Shown piece after piece: positions 13,972 to 22,950 of a stretch of DNA of 23,449 bases. The position numbers were made by a program, and so were the translations under genes. The notes below the pieces were generated by a model. The model was not told the origin of the DNA. It searched no databases and worked only from the letters and a program-made list of their open reading frames with translations. Numbering within the stretch: position 1 is the first letter of the stretch; each line of letters begins with the position of its first letter. The DNA is taken from NCBI GenBank assembly GCA_045655325.1, contig JAZOOY010000015.1, positions 1 through 23,449 on the forward strand, given 5' to 3'. The DNA is from UBA1738 sp045655325 (GTDB taxonomy: Bacteria; Bacillota; Clostridia; UBA1381).

Positions 13972-14780
13972 TGGCTGAAAAACAAAGACTTGATGTTTTA
14001 ATGACAGAAAAAGGGCTTGCCGAAAGCCGTGAAAAAGCGAAGGCTTTAATTATGGCAGGCATAGTTTATATTGACAATCAAAAGTGCGATAAGGCAGGAC
14101 TTATGGTTGATATTGAAAAGACTCCTGAAATCCGTGGCGAAACTCTAAAATACGTTAGCCGTGGCGGTCTTAAACTTGAAAAAGCGATGCAATTGTTCCC
14201 TATCACACTAGATGGAAAAATCACTATGGACATCGGTGCATCAACCGGCGGATTTACCGATTGTATGCTTCAAAATGGTGCCAAAGAAGTATTTTCCGTT
14301 GACGTTGGTTACGGTCAGCTTGCATGGAAGCTCCGCCAGGATGAACGCGTTCACAATATGGAGCGTACCAATATCCGCTACGTAAAACCTGAAGACATCG
14401 GATGCCCGATTGATTTTGCATCTATTGACGTGTCCTTTATTTCACTAAAACTTGTTCTTCCTGTTGCTTATGAGCTTTTGGCAGATGACGGCGAACTTGT
14501 GGCACTGATTAAGCCACAGTTTGAAGCAGGACGTGAACAGGTGGGTAAAAAAGGCGTTGTCCGTGATATTAATGTACACTACAGCGTTGTTGAAACTGTC
14601 CTTGATTTTGCTGAAGAAATCGGCTTTTTCCCTGTCGGCCTTTCATTCTCACCAATAAAAGGGCCAGAGGGTAATATTGAATATCTTGCATACCTTAAAA
14701 AAGATGCAAAAGAGAGATTAGTTACAAAAGAAGATATTAAAAACGTTGTTGATAGCTCTCATAGTGAGCTTCAGAGGTGA
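13971..14780 (+). CDS. tlyA: TlyA family rRNA (cytidine-2'-O)-methyltransferase / hemolysin A homologue
   Basis: A 269-residue protein. The N-terminal S4 RNA-binding domain (about 5-65) contains RLDVLMTEKGLAESREKAKA. A FtsJ/RrmJ-type SAM methyltransferase domain follows: SRGGLKLEKAM, the SAM loop DIGASTGGFTDCML, FSVDVGYGQLAWKLR, SIDVSFISLKLVLP and ALIKPQFEAG. Characterised TlyA proteins 2'-O-methylate cytidines in 16S and 23S rRNA; the hemolysin name is historical. In many Firmicutes tlyA follows dxs, as here, but the usual next genes (nadK, argR, recN) are replaced by ispE. Translation is coupled to dxs by the one-base overlap. Confidence 0.94.
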   Translation: MAEKQRLDVLMTEKGLAESREKAKALIMAGIVYIDNQKCDKAGLMVDIEKTPEIRGETLKYVSRGGLKLEKAMQLFPITLDGKITMDIGASTGGFTDCMLQNGAKEVFSVDVGYGQLAWKLRQDERVHNMERTNIRYVKPEDIGCPIDFASIDVSFISLKLVLPVAYELLADDGELVALIKPQFEAGREQVGKKGVVRDINVHYSVVETVLDFAEEIGFFPVGLSFSPIKGPEGNIEYLAYLKKDAKERLVTKEDIKNVVDSSHSELQR

Positions 14781-14785
14781 TTTAA

Positions 14786-15667
14786 ATGAATCTTTTAAAT
14801 GATATTATAATCACAAAAAACCGTGCTATAGCTAAATCCTACGCCAAGGTAAACCTTACTCTTGATGTTTTGGGAAAGCTTCCAAACGGCTATCACGAGG
14901 TTAAGATGGTTATGCAACCGCTTAATCTTTTTGACCTTATTATCGTAAAAAAAGCGTCTTTTGGAATTACTGTAAAATCAAATATACCGCATCTTCCTTG
15001 CGACAATCGAAATATCGCATACAAGGCGGCTGATTTGTTTTTTAACCAAACAGGAATCAAAGGCGGAGCTAGTATTAAGATAACAAAGAACATCCCTATC
15101 GCCGCAGGTCTTGCAGGTGGTAGCGGAAACGCAGCAGCAGTACTTTGTGCATTAAATCTTTTATACAATGCAAATCTGACAGAGGAAAAGTTACTTAAAA
15201 TGGGGCTTTCCCTTGGTGCTGATGTTCCTTACTGCATAAAAAACGAAACATCCCTTGCGGAAGGTATTGGCGAAAAGTTATCAACCCTTTCACAAATCCC
15301 TGGTGTTTCTGTGGTTTTGGTAACACCGCCTGTCAATATTTCAACTGCGGATATTTACCACAGAATCGACTCTGCAGAAGAGCTTGCAAAGGTTGATACT
15401 GACGGTATGATTTCTGCAATTGCAAATTTTGACACTAAGAAGATTGGCGAAACACTTTCAAATGTTATGGAAACTGTAACCATTAACGATTGCCCTGAAA
15501 TTTCAGACATAAAGAAAAAAATGCTTGAGTTTGGTGCATTTGGCTCTGTTATGAGCGGTTCAGGTCCATCTGTGTTCGGTATTTTCCCTGATAATGAGTC
15601 TGCTAAAGCGGCTTGCGATTACTTCTCGGTAAAATATGAACGAACATTTTTAACACACACAATATAA
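14786..15667 (+). CDS. ispE: 4-diphosphocytidyl-2-C-methyl-D-erythritol kinase
   Basis: A 293-residue GHMP kinase performing the ATP-dependent 2-phosphorylation of CDP-ME in the MEP pathway. SYAKVNLTLDVLGKLPNGYHE is the N-terminal substrate motif, PIAAGLAGGSGNAAAVL is the glycine-rich ATP loop (about residues 105-121), GADVPYC follows, and the C-terminal motif MSGSGPSVFGIF is near the end. The N-terminus has about 17 more residues than a typical IspE. The start is still supported, because AGAGGTGA, which includes the tlyA stop, lies 5 bases before the ATG. It is the last gene before a strong terminator. Sharing an operon with dxs is unusual. Confidence 0.95.
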   Translation: MNLLNDIIITKNRAIAKSYAKVNLTLDVLGKLPNGYHEVKMVMQPLNLFDLIIVKKASFGITVKSNIPHLPCDNRNIAYKAADLFFNQTGIKGGASIKITKNIPIAAGLAGGSGNAAAVLCALNLLYNANLTEEKLLKMGLSLGADVPYCIKNETSLAEGIGEKLSTLSQIPGVSVVLVTPPVNISTADIYHRIDSAEELAKVDTDGMISAIANFDTKKIGETLSNVMETVTINDCPEISDIKKKMLEFGAFGSVMSGSGPSVFGIFPDNESAKAACDYFSVKYERTFLTHTI

Positions 15668-15701
15668 AAGCAGTAGGCATAATGCCTACTGCTTATTTTT
15701 T
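15668..15701 (+). terminator. Strong bidirectional terminator between ispE and the DUF6062 gene
   Basis: A perfect 12-bp stem pairs 15668-15679 with 15683-15694 around a 3-nt loop, starting directly after the ispE stop. In the plus direction it is followed by TATTTTTTATT; in the minus direction by TTTTAT. The plus-side T run overlaps the stop codon of the convergent gene, so both operons end at one hairpin. Confidence 0.9.
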
Positions 15702-16368
15702 ATTCTTCTTTTATATATCCTACTAATTTCTGCACACTTCTTACAGGTGCGTCCTTTGCAGTTCCCCATTCCATATCACGATTTCGGTAGTCAAATTTCA
15801 ATGTGAACTTATGGATATCATCATTTATGGCTTCAAGTTCTTTCTCTTCCTTTTCAATTAAAGCATTTAAGAAATCACCGTTTGCACGTTCCAAAAGTTT
15901 TTCAAAGTGATAAAGACAAAAGCCTTTTGACATATTAAACTTTTCACGAAAATCCGCTTCATCCTTATACATTTCGGCTAGTACGTCCATATATCTGTCC
16001 ATAGTTCTGTCTATCTTTTCACAGATAATACAGGAGTTTACAGTTTCCTTTATTGACGGAGTTTCCTTTTTGAAAAGTCCCTTTTTCGCCTTTTTAAGGT
16101 TAGAAATTTTCTTTCTGACCTCTAGCAAGTGAGTGTCCAAAACCAAGGCAAGGGATAGCTTATTCGGTGTTTCAAACATCATTTCAAGGTGTCTTTTGCA
16201 GAATCCCTTTTCGTTTGAAAGCTCCCTGTGGTCAGGCTCCATCATAGCAGCGCCAAGCTCGTACTCCACCGCCTCAGCCTCAAGACGTCTTTCAATCAAG
16301 CATAGCGGACATTCGCAAACTTCGTCAAATGCTTCATTTATCGGGATTGTATAAATCTTCTCTTTCAT
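15700..16368 (-). CDS. DUF6062 family protein with duplicated Cys/His motif
   Basis: A 222-residue protein resembling a Clostridia-specific family I know as DUF6062; its function is unknown. It contains two copies of one pattern: CPLC (20-23) with GFCKRH (55-60), and CIIC (113-116) with GFCLYH (149-154). Each half therefore offers Cys, Cys, Cys and His, a plausible zinc or other metal site, about 35 residues apart. The remainder is helical and charged, with a basic linker KNLKKAKKGLFKK-like region near 90-101. There is no signal peptide or membrane segment, so it is probably cytosolic. GGGAG lies 8 bases before the ATG, inside the stop region of the upstream ACT-protein gene, with a 3-base gap. 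It is the last gene of the argS-side operon. Confidence 0.8.
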   Translation of the reverse strand: MKEKIYTIPINEAFDEVCECPLCLIERRLEAEAVEYELGAAMMEPDHRELSNEKGFCKRHLEMMFETPNKLSLALVLDTHLLEVRKKISNLKKAKKGLFKKETPSIKETVNSCIICEKIDRTMDRYMDVLAEMYKDEADFREKFNMSKGFCLYHFEKLLERANGDFLNALIEKEEKELEAINDDIHKFTLKFDYRNRDMEWGTAKDAPVRSVQKLVGYIKEE

Positions 16369-16371
16369 ATA

Positions 16372-16623
16372 CTAATCTCCCATTTTTGCATAAACAGTTT
16401 TTGAAGAAATTCCAGGAAGCTTTCCAATCTTCCCAGCCATTGCACTTATTGTATCTTCGGTTGCGTCCACAGCAACACTTATAATGGATACACCTCTATC
16501 CTTATAAGGAATACCCATTCTGCCTATTATGAAATCGCCGTATGAGTGTAGTATATCGTTCAGTTTTGTTACTGAATCAAAGTTTTCAACTACAATTCCA
16601 ATCAGTGCAACTTTTGTTTCCAT
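16372..16623 (-). CDS. TM1266-type ACT-domain protein (iron-only hydrogenase system putative regulator)
   Basis: An 83-residue protein closely matching the TM1266 family (TIGR03959 as I recall it): METKVALIGIVVENFDSV, LNDILHSYGDFIIGRMGIPY, GVSIISVAVDATEDTISAM and GKLPGISSKTVY. The fold is ACT/ferredoxin-like, a small-ligand or regulatory module. The family is named for its position beside [FeFe]-hydrogenase maturation genes (hydE, hydF, hydG). None of these is present here; instead it follows argS by 9 bases and precedes the DUF6062 gene by 3. AAGGAG overlaps the argS stop region. The regulatory function is a database-level suggestion, not demonstrated by anything in this sequence. Confidence 0.88.
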   Translation of the reverse strand: METKVALIGIVVENFDSVTKLNDILHSYGDFIIGRMGIPYKDRGVSIISVAVDATEDTISAMAGKIGKLPGISSKTVYAKMGD

Positions 16624-16632
16624 TTCTTCTCC

Positions 16633-18336
16633 TTACATACTCTCAACAGCTTCAATACCTAGTAGGTAAAGTGCTGACTTTATAACCTGACAGCTTGCCT
16701 TAACAAGTGCAAGTCTTGCCTTTTTAACGTCTTCTGCAACATCATCCTTTAGAATCGGACAACTGTTATAGAACTTGTTGAATAGACGTGCAAGAACAGT
16801 TACATAACGGTTTACGTAGAATGGTTCGTTCTTATCTGCGGCGTCTTTAACTGCGTCCAAAAACGCGTTTAGATGAGTTACTAACGCATATTCTTCGTCA
16901 GTTGTAACAAGTGAGAAATCAACGTCAGAAATTTCAATATCGCTTCTTCTCAAGATACTCTTACCACGAGCGTAGCTATACTGAACGTATGGTGCAGATT
17001 CGCCCTCAAAGTCAAGCATACTATCCCAGCTGAACACGATATCCTTTTCTCTTGAGTTTTTAAGGAATGTGTAAAGGATAGCACCGATACCAATCTTCTG
17101 TGCCACTTCGTCCTTATTTTCCATATTAGGACTGTTTGTTTCAATGATTTCACGTGTTTTCTGGATTGATTCGTTAAGAACATCTTCCAAAAATACCACG
17201 TCACCGTGACGTGTTGAAAGCTTTTTGTCAGGGAACTTTACAAGACCGAAGTTTACGTGCTCACAGCCCTTTGCCCAGTCCCAGCCTGCCTTTTCCATTA
17301 CCGCAAAAATCTGCTTAAAGTGTAGGCTCTGTGGTGTTCCTACAACGTATATGTTCTTATAGAAATCATATGTTCTGTGACGGTACAGTGCCGCTGCAAT
17401 ATCACGTGTTGCGTAAATTGTAGCACCGTCTGACTTTAGAATGATACAAGGTGGTGTGTTTTCGCCAAGCTCAGGAAGTTCAACAACCTGTGCACCTTCG
17501 CTTTCTGTCAAAAGTCCCTTATCTCTTAAGATATCAACAACTTCGTCCATCTTGTCAGAATAGAAACTTTCGCCGTTATATGAGTCAAAGCTTACGCCAA
17601 GCATATCATAAACACGCTTGAATTCAACAAGGCTCAAATCACGGAAGTGCTGCCATAGTGTTGTAGCCTCTTCATCGCCTTCTTCAAGCTTTTTGAAGTA
17701 TTCTCTGGCTTCATCTTCAAGTTCTGGTTTCTTTTCTGCTTCTTCGTGGAACTTAACGTAAATCTTTAAAAGCTCGTTTATAGGGTCCTTTTCAATAACG
17801 CTGTCATCGCCCCAAAGCTTGTAAGCAACGATTAGTTTACCAAACTGCGTTCCCCAGTCACCAAGGTGGTTTAGCTTTACTGTGTCATAACCAAGCTGAC
17901 TATAAATTCTCTCAAGAGAATGCCCAACAGCTGTTGAGAAAAGGTGACCAATATGGAAAGGCTTTGCGATATTTGGTGATGAATATTCAACAAGGACAGT
18001 TTTGTCCTTTCCCAAGTCTGACTTTCCAAAGTCTTCGCCTTTTTCTAAAACTTCTGTTATTGTGTTCTTTGTAAAAGCAGTTCTTGAATAGAAGAAGTTT
18101 AAGTATCCGCCAACTGCCTGTGCTTTTTCGATATTTTCATCCTGTGAAAATTTTTCTGCAAGCTCCTGAGCAATTACAGGTGGTGCTTTCTTTAGTGTTC
18201 TTGCCAAAATAAAGCAAGGGAACGCCAAATCGCCAAGTTTCTGCTCCGGCGGAGTTTCCACTGCCTTTGCAATAGTTTCTCTATCAAGACCTGTTATACT
18301 TGTAATTTTATCAATGGTATATTCTCTAAAATCCAT
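16633..18336 (-). CDS. argS: Arginyl-tRNA synthetase
   Basis: A 567-residue class Ia synthetase charging tRNA-Arg. It has an N-terminal additional domain, VEYSSPNIAKPFHIGHLFS with the HIGH motif, HLGDWGTQFGKLI, ATRDIAAALYR, and LSTRHGDVVFLEDVL in place of the KMSKS loop, as is common in ArgRS. ENAPYVQYSYAR-like EGESAPYVQYSYARG and a C-terminal helical anticodon-binding domain complete it. GAGG lies 9 bases before the ATG and forms part of the trmFO stop region (5-base gap). No T-box or leader precedes it, so expression depends on the upstream operon promoter. Codon use is biased as in valS. Confidence 0.97.
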   Translation of the reverse strand: MDFREYTIDKITSITGLDRETIAKAVETPPEQKLGDLAFPCFILARTLKKAPPVIAQELAEKFSQDENIEKAQAVGGYLNFFYSRTAFTKNTITEVLEKGEDFGKSDLGKDKTVLVEYSSPNIAKPFHIGHLFSTAVGHSLERIYSQLGYDTVKLNHLGDWGTQFGKLIVAYKLWGDDSVIEKDPINELLKIYVKFHEEAEKKPELEDEAREYFKKLEEGDEEATTLWQHFRDLSLVEFKRVYDMLGVSFDSYNGESFYSDKMDEVVDILRDKGLLTESEGAQVVELPELGENTPPCIILKSDGATIYATRDIAAALYRHRTYDFYKNIYVVGTPQSLHFKQIFAVMEKAGWDWAKGCEHVNFGLVKFPDKKLSTRHGDVVFLEDVLNESIQKTREIIETNSPNMENKDEVAQKIGIGAILYTFLKNSREKDIVFSWDSMLDFEGESAPYVQYSYARGKSILRRSDIEISDVDFSLVTTDEEYALVTHLNAFLDAVKDAADKNEPFYVNRYVTVLARLFNKFYNSCPILKDDVAEDVKKARLALVKASCQVIKSALYLLGIEAVESM

Positions 18337-18341
18337 ATCAT

Positions 18342-19658
18342 TTATCCTCTTTCGCTATATTCTGAAAGTTGTTCTTTTAAAACATCAAGGCTACGCATTG
18401 CAATTGCATTATATCTTTCAACCTTGTTTCTGATGCGTCTATCAAGGCTCTCTATTATGCCAAAATTCGCATTCATCGGCTGAAGCTTTTCAATGCTTTC
18501 GTCCGAAATATAATTTGGCAGTGCACCGATTGCAGTTTTTGCGCTAGGCTCAAACATTTTTCCGCCCAGAATCATCTGTGCCATATTAAAGCCTGCCAAA
18601 ATTCCGGAAGATGCTGATTCAACATAACCCTCAACACCTGTAATCTGACCTGCAAAGAATACTTTTGGGAACTTTTTCATCTGATAGTACTTATTCAGTA
18701 TTCTTGGTGCATCAATATATGTGTTTCGGTGCATAACACCGTATCGTACAAATTCTGCATTTTCAAGGCCAGGTATCATTGAAAATACCCTTTTCTGTTC
18801 ACCCCATTTAAGATTTGTCTGGAATCCCACAAGGTTATAAAGGGTAGCTTCCCTGTTATCCTGGCGAAGCTGAATAACCGCATAAGAATCGTCTTTCCCT
18901 GTTTTAGGATTTGTTAATCCCACAGGCTTTAACGGTCCAAAAAGAAGTGTTTGCTCGCCGCGTTTTGCCATAACTTCAACCGGCATACAGCCTTCGAAAA
19001 CCTTTTTATTTTCAAATTCCTTAAGCTCTGCCGTTTGGGCATTTATAAGCTCGTTATAAAATGCGTCATATTCTTCTTTTGTCATAGGACAGTTGATATA
19101 ATCGGCTGTTCCACGGTCGTATCTTGCGCCATAGAACACCTTATCCATATCAATGCTTTCCTTTGTCACAACAGGTGCTGCCGCATCGAAAAAGTAAAGA
19201 CCACTACTTTCGGTAAGCTTTGCAATTTCGGTGCTTAAATCATCTGATGTTAATGGCCCTGTTGCAATAATTGTGTATTCATCAGGGTTTATCTCGGTAA
19301 CTTCGTCTTCGTGGACGGTTATATGTGGATTTTCCTTTATAAGCTTTGTTGCAAATTCTGAAAACACATCTCTGTCAACCGCCAAAGCTCCGCCTGCAGG
19401 CACTTTTGACACGTCTGCCGCTTGCATCATAACCGAGTCAAAAAGTCGCATTTCCTCTTTTAAAAGTCCGCAGGCATTTTCAATTCTGTCGGCTTTTAAG
19501 GAGTTTGAGCAGACAAGCTCAAAAAAGTTAGGGCTTTTGTGTGCAGGCGAGTATTTTTTCGGCTTCATTTCAAAAAGCTCAACGTCAATACCGTGTTTTG
19601 CCAGTTGATACGCCGCCTCGCATCCTGCAAGACCTGCTCCTATCACCTTTACTGTCAT
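18342..19658 (-). CDS. trmFO: Folate-dependent tRNA m5U54 methyltransferase TrmFO
   Basis: A 438-residue FAD and methylenetetrahydrofolate-dependent enzyme that makes m5U54 (ribothymidine) in the T-loop of tRNA. The N-terminal dinucleotide-binding motif is VIGAGLAGCEAAYQLA. The first conserved Cys is in ELVCSNSLK (Cys50) and the second in FEGCMPVEVMAKRG (Cys224), matching the two catalytic cysteines of the Bacillus enzyme. LFGPLKPVGL, FFAGQITGVEGYVESASSG and a C-terminal PMNANFGI motif are also typical. The start ATG overlaps the topA stop by four bases (ATGA), so translation is coupled. The topA-trmFO order is classical in Firmicutes. Confidence 0.97.
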   Translation of the reverse strand: MTVKVIGAGLAGCEAAYQLAKHGIDVELFEMKPKKYSPAHKSPNFFELVCSNSLKADRIENACGLLKEEMRLFDSVMMQAADVSKVPAGGALAVDRDVFSEFATKLIKENPHITVHEDEVTEINPDEYTIIATGPLTSDDLSTEIAKLTESSGLYFFDAAAPVVTKESIDMDKVFYGARYDRGTADYINCPMTKEEYDAFYNELINAQTAELKEFENKKVFEGCMPVEVMAKRGEQTLLFGPLKPVGLTNPKTGKDDSYAVIQLRQDNREATLYNLVGFQTNLKWGEQKRVFSMIPGLENAEFVRYGVMHRNTYIDAPRILNKYYQMKKFPKVFFAGQITGVEGYVESASSGILAGFNMAQMILGGKMFEPSAKTAIGALPNYISDESIEKLQPMNANFGIIESLDRRIRNKVERYNAIAMRSLDVLKEQLSEYSERG

Positions 19659-21739
19659 TTGTCGGATTTCCTTTCCGCTTTTACTTCGTACTTACAATTT
19701 TCATTTGCGCAGTAAGTCTTGGCATTCTTGCCTTTACGCTTTAGCAAAATTCCGCCACATTCAGGGCACTTTTCCTTTTTAACAGGAGTATCCCAAACCA
19801 TAAAGTCGCATTTTGGGTTATTTTCACAACCGAAGTATGTCTTGCCCTTTCGTGACTTTTTGGATAGAATTTCTCCGCCACATTTTGGGCACTTAACCCC
19901 TGTTTCATTTCGGATTGCCATTGTGTTCTTGCACTCCGGATATCCAGGGCAAGCAAGGAACTTTCCGAACTTACTGATTTTATATACCATCTTACGTCCA
20001 CACTTATCGCATACGACGTCAGATTCTTCATCTTTAATCTTTACCTTTTCAACAGCTTTTTGCGCATTTTCAAGGTTCTTTTCAAAATCAGGATAGAACT
20101 CTTTTAGAATCTTAACCCAATCTGTCTTTCCGCCTTCAACTGCGTCAAGCTTCTGTTCCATATCCGCAGTAAACTCGATATCTACAATACTTTCAAAGCT
20201 CTTTTTCATAATATCTGTAGTTATCATACCAAGCTCTGTTGGAACAAGCTGTTTTTTTACACGTCTTACGTATCCACGTGATACGATAGTTGTAATTGTT
20301 GGCGCATAGGTACTTGGTCTGCCGATTCCATTTTCTTCCAAAGCATGAACCAATGCCGCTTCTGAATATCTTGCAGGTGGCTTTGTGAAGTGCTGAGCAG
20401 AATCAATATTCTTGATTATTGCTTTCTGGTTTTCTTCAAGTTGTGGAAGTGTCTTATCCTTTTCCTTTTCAATGTCGCTTCCCTCAACGTATACCTTCTG
20501 GTATCCCTTAAACACCATTTCAGAGCCTGTTGCACGGAAAGTGTGTGTACCTGATGTTAATGTTACGCTTGTTGCGTTATAAACCGATCCTGCCATCTGG
20601 CTTGCCGCAAATCTTTCCCAGATAAGCTTGTATAGTTTATACTGGTCGTTTGTCAGCTTATCTTTTACTGATAGCGGTGTTATATTTATGCTTGTAGGAC
20701 GAATAGCTTCGTGAGCATCCTGTGAGTTTTTGCCTGACTTATACTGTCTTGGCTTGATATACTCTTTGCCGTACTGCTCTGTAAGATAAGCAATTGCTTC
20801 TCTTTGTGCATCGGTTGAAATTCGTAATGAGTCGGTTCTCATGTAAGTGATAAGACCCACAAAACCGATTTTTCCGCCAATGTTAACACCTTCATAAAGA
20901 GTTTGAGCTGTCTGCATTGTCTTATGAGTTGCAAATCCAAGCTTTCTTGATGCATCCTGCTGAAGTGTACTTGTAGTAAATGGTGGTGGCGGGTTTTTAA
21001 TAACTTCGCTTTCCTTAACCTGTGAAACTGTCAGTTCCTTGGTGTCCTTTATAATCTTATCAGCTTCTTCACCGCTTGTAAGCTCGGTTTCCTTGCCGTT
21101 TTCACCATAGTATTTTGCGACAAAATCTTTCTTACCCTTTTCGTCAGTTAAAAGTGCTTCAACTGTCCAGAATTCCTGTGGGTTAAAGTTCTCGATTTCG
21201 TCTTCTCTGTCACAAATCATTCTTGTAGCAACAGACTGAACACGACCTGCAGATAAGCCTTTCTTAACCTTTTCCCAAAGGATTGGGCTGATTTTGTAAC
21301 CCACAATACGGTCAAGAACACGTCTTGCCTGCTGGGCATTAACTAGGTCCATATCAATTGAGCGTGGCTCTTTCATAGACGCCTTTACTGCATTCTTTGT
21401 GATTTCGTTAAATGTAACACGGCACTTATCTTTTGGGTCAATTCCCAAAGCGTTTGCCAAATGCCAGCTGATTGCTTCTCCTTCACGGTCCGGGTCAGTT
21501 GCGAGGTAAACTTTGTCAGCGGCTTTTGCCTGCTTCTTAAGTTTTGTTAAAAGTTCACCCTTACCACGAATTGTAATATATCTTGGTTCAAATTCGTTCT
21601 CAACATCTACGCCAAGCTGACTCTTTGGAAGGTCAATAATGTGACCCATAGATGCAGTTACTTCGTAATCCTTACCAAGGTATTTTTTTATTGTTCCAGC
21701 CTTCGCCGGTGACTCTACGATTAATAGTTTCTTAGCCAT
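19655..21739 (-). CDS. topA: DNA topoisomerase I
   Basis: A 694-residue type IA topoisomerase that relaxes negative supercoils. The TOPRIM domain begins LLIVESPAKAGTIKKYLG (catalytic Glu9) and contains TDPDREGE (81-88). The strand-cleaving Tyr is Tyr299 in GLITYMRTDS. KKGLSAGRVQSVATR and IGRPSTYAPT are present. Three C-terminal four-Cys zinc ribbons follow (CDKCGRKM...CPGYPEC, CPKCGGE...CENNPKC, CPECGGI...CANENC). The GGAGG ribosome binding site is 13 bases from the ATG, longer than usual. The protein N-terminus matches the family, so the start is secure and translation may be less efficient. It lies 22 bases after dprA and probably shares its transcript. Confidence 0.97.
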   Translation of the reverse strand: MAKKLLIVESPAKAGTIKKYLGKDYEVTASMGHIIDLPKSQLGVDVENEFEPRYITIRGKGELLTKLKKQAKAADKVYLATDPDREGEAISWHLANALGIDPKDKCRVTFNEITKNAVKASMKEPRSIDMDLVNAQQARRVLDRIVGYKISPILWEKVKKGLSAGRVQSVATRMICDREDEIENFNPQEFWTVEALLTDEKGKKDFVAKYYGENGKETELTSGEEADKIIKDTKELTVSQVKESEVIKNPPPPFTTSTLQQDASRKLGFATHKTMQTAQTLYEGVNIGGKIGFVGLITYMRTDSLRISTDAQREAIAYLTEQYGKEYIKPRQYKSGKNSQDAHEAIRPTSINITPLSVKDKLTNDQYKLYKLIWERFAASQMAGSVYNATSVTLTSGTHTFRATGSEMVFKGYQKVYVEGSDIEKEKDKTLPQLEENQKAIIKNIDSAQHFTKPPARYSEAALVHALEENGIGRPSTYAPTITTIVSRGYVRRVKKQLVPTELGMITTDIMKKSFESIVDIEFTADMEQKLDAVEGGKTDWVKILKEFYPDFEKNLENAQKAVEKVKIKDEESDVVCDKCGRKMVYKISKFGKFLACPGYPECKNTMAIRNETGVKCPKCGGEILSKKSRKGKTYFGCENNPKCDFMVWDTPVKKEKCPECGGILLKRKGKNAKTYCANENCKYEVKAERKSDK

Positions 21740-21761
21740 CAGGTTAGCTCTTCCTCCTTAA

Positions 21762-22916
21762 TTATACGTTCAGTTTATAGTTATTTCCGGGAATTTTTTG
21801 AATATGCCCAGAAAATTCAAGCATTGCAAGTTTAGTTGAAAGTTCACCCATCGGGATCTCACTCTTTCTTGCAATATCATCAATATGCATGTTCTCTTCA
21901 ATCAATAACGATATTATCTTTTTGTCGCTATCAGATAGCCCCGAAAAACGCTTATCGTCTATTGAAAGCTTTATCTCATTGTCTATCTTATTGGGGTTTG
22001 AAAAAATCTTTGAAACCGCGCTTGGTTTCTTTATTCTAAGTCGTTCTATCTCATAAACATATTCATTTAGAATATCCTCTGCCGAGCTGACTGCCTTTGC
22101 ACCGCTTGATAAAAGGTTGTTTGTGCCTGCACTTTCCTTTTTGAAGATATTACCCGGAACAGCAAAAACGTCCTTTCCTTGTTCCAAGGCATAGTTTGCG
22201 GTTATCAAAGCACCACTTCTTTCCGGTGCTTCAACAACAAGCACGCCTTTTGAAAGACCGCTGATTATTCTGTTTCGCCAAGGGAAGCTTGATTTCTGTG
22301 TTCTTGCTCCCGGTGGGTATTCAGAAATAACCGTTCCGTGTTCAATTATCTTTTGCATAAGACCTCGGTTTTCCCAAGGATATGGATTGTCGATTGCAGT
22401 ACCCAAAACCGCAACAGTTTTGTTTCCGCTGTCAAGTGCTGCACGAGCTGATAGTCCATCAATTCCCGCTGCCATACCACTTATTATAGTAGCACCACAA
22501 AGTGCTAAATCCTTTACGATATAGCTGGCAGCCTTATGCCCATAGTCGCTACAGTTTCTGGTTCCAACAACACCGATACCCAAAATTCTGTCCCATTTCA
22601 TAATCTCGCCACGCATATATAAAACGTATGGCGGGTTTGAAATAGTTCTTAGCGAATCAGGATACCTGATGTCATCAAAAGTGATAATCTCCGCACCGAT
22701 CTTATCACAATTCTCTTTTATCTTTTCTGCCCTTTTAAGACTTTTGTCACGAAGTTTTTTTAAGGTTAATGGTTTTACGTTTAAAACACCTGAATAATCG
22801 GTGGCTTTATAGATTTCATCTACCGTATCGAATTGTTCAATTAGCGCATTTATATCGTTATTATAAACGCCACAAATGTCGGTGAGCCACACCCAATAAA
22901 GCAGGTTATTTTCCAT
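21762..22916 (-). CDS. dprA: DNA-processing protein DprA/Smf
   Basis: A 384-residue protein that in competent bacteria loads RecA on incoming single-stranded DNA. The N-terminal part is a helical SAM-like domain. The extended Rossmann fold has GVVGTRNCSDYG, TIISGMAAGIDGLSA, TVAVLGTAIDNPYP, SEYPPG, FPWRNRIISGLS and VVEAPERSGALITANYALEQG. A winged-helix C-terminal domain is present (ISLLIEENMHIDDIARKS). The start is set at 22916, with GGAGG 5 bases upstream; an ATG at 22979 would place 21 poorly conserved residues across the promoter. No other competence gene is in view, so natural transformation cannot be inferred; dprA is also kept in non-competent species. Confidence 0.95.
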   Translation of the reverse strand: MENNLLYWVWLTDICGVYNNDINALIEQFDTVDEIYKATDYSGVLNVKPLTLKKLRDKSLKRAEKIKENCDKIGAEIITFDDIRYPDSLRTISNPPYVLYMRGEIMKWDRILGIGVVGTRNCSDYGHKAASYIVKDLALCGATIISGMAAGIDGLSARAALDSGNKTVAVLGTAIDNPYPWENRGLMQKIIEHGTVISEYPPGARTQKSSFPWRNRIISGLSKGVLVVEAPERSGALITANYALEQGKDVFAVPGNIFKKESAGTNNLLSSGAKAVSSAEDILNEYVYEIERLRIKKPSAVSKIFSNPNKIDNEIKLSIDDKRFSGLSDSDKKIISLLIEENMHIDDIARKSEIPMGELSTKLAMLEFSGHIQKIPGNNYKLNV

Positions 22917-22950
22917 CTTTTCCTCCAACAAAAAAATCTTCACATCATAT

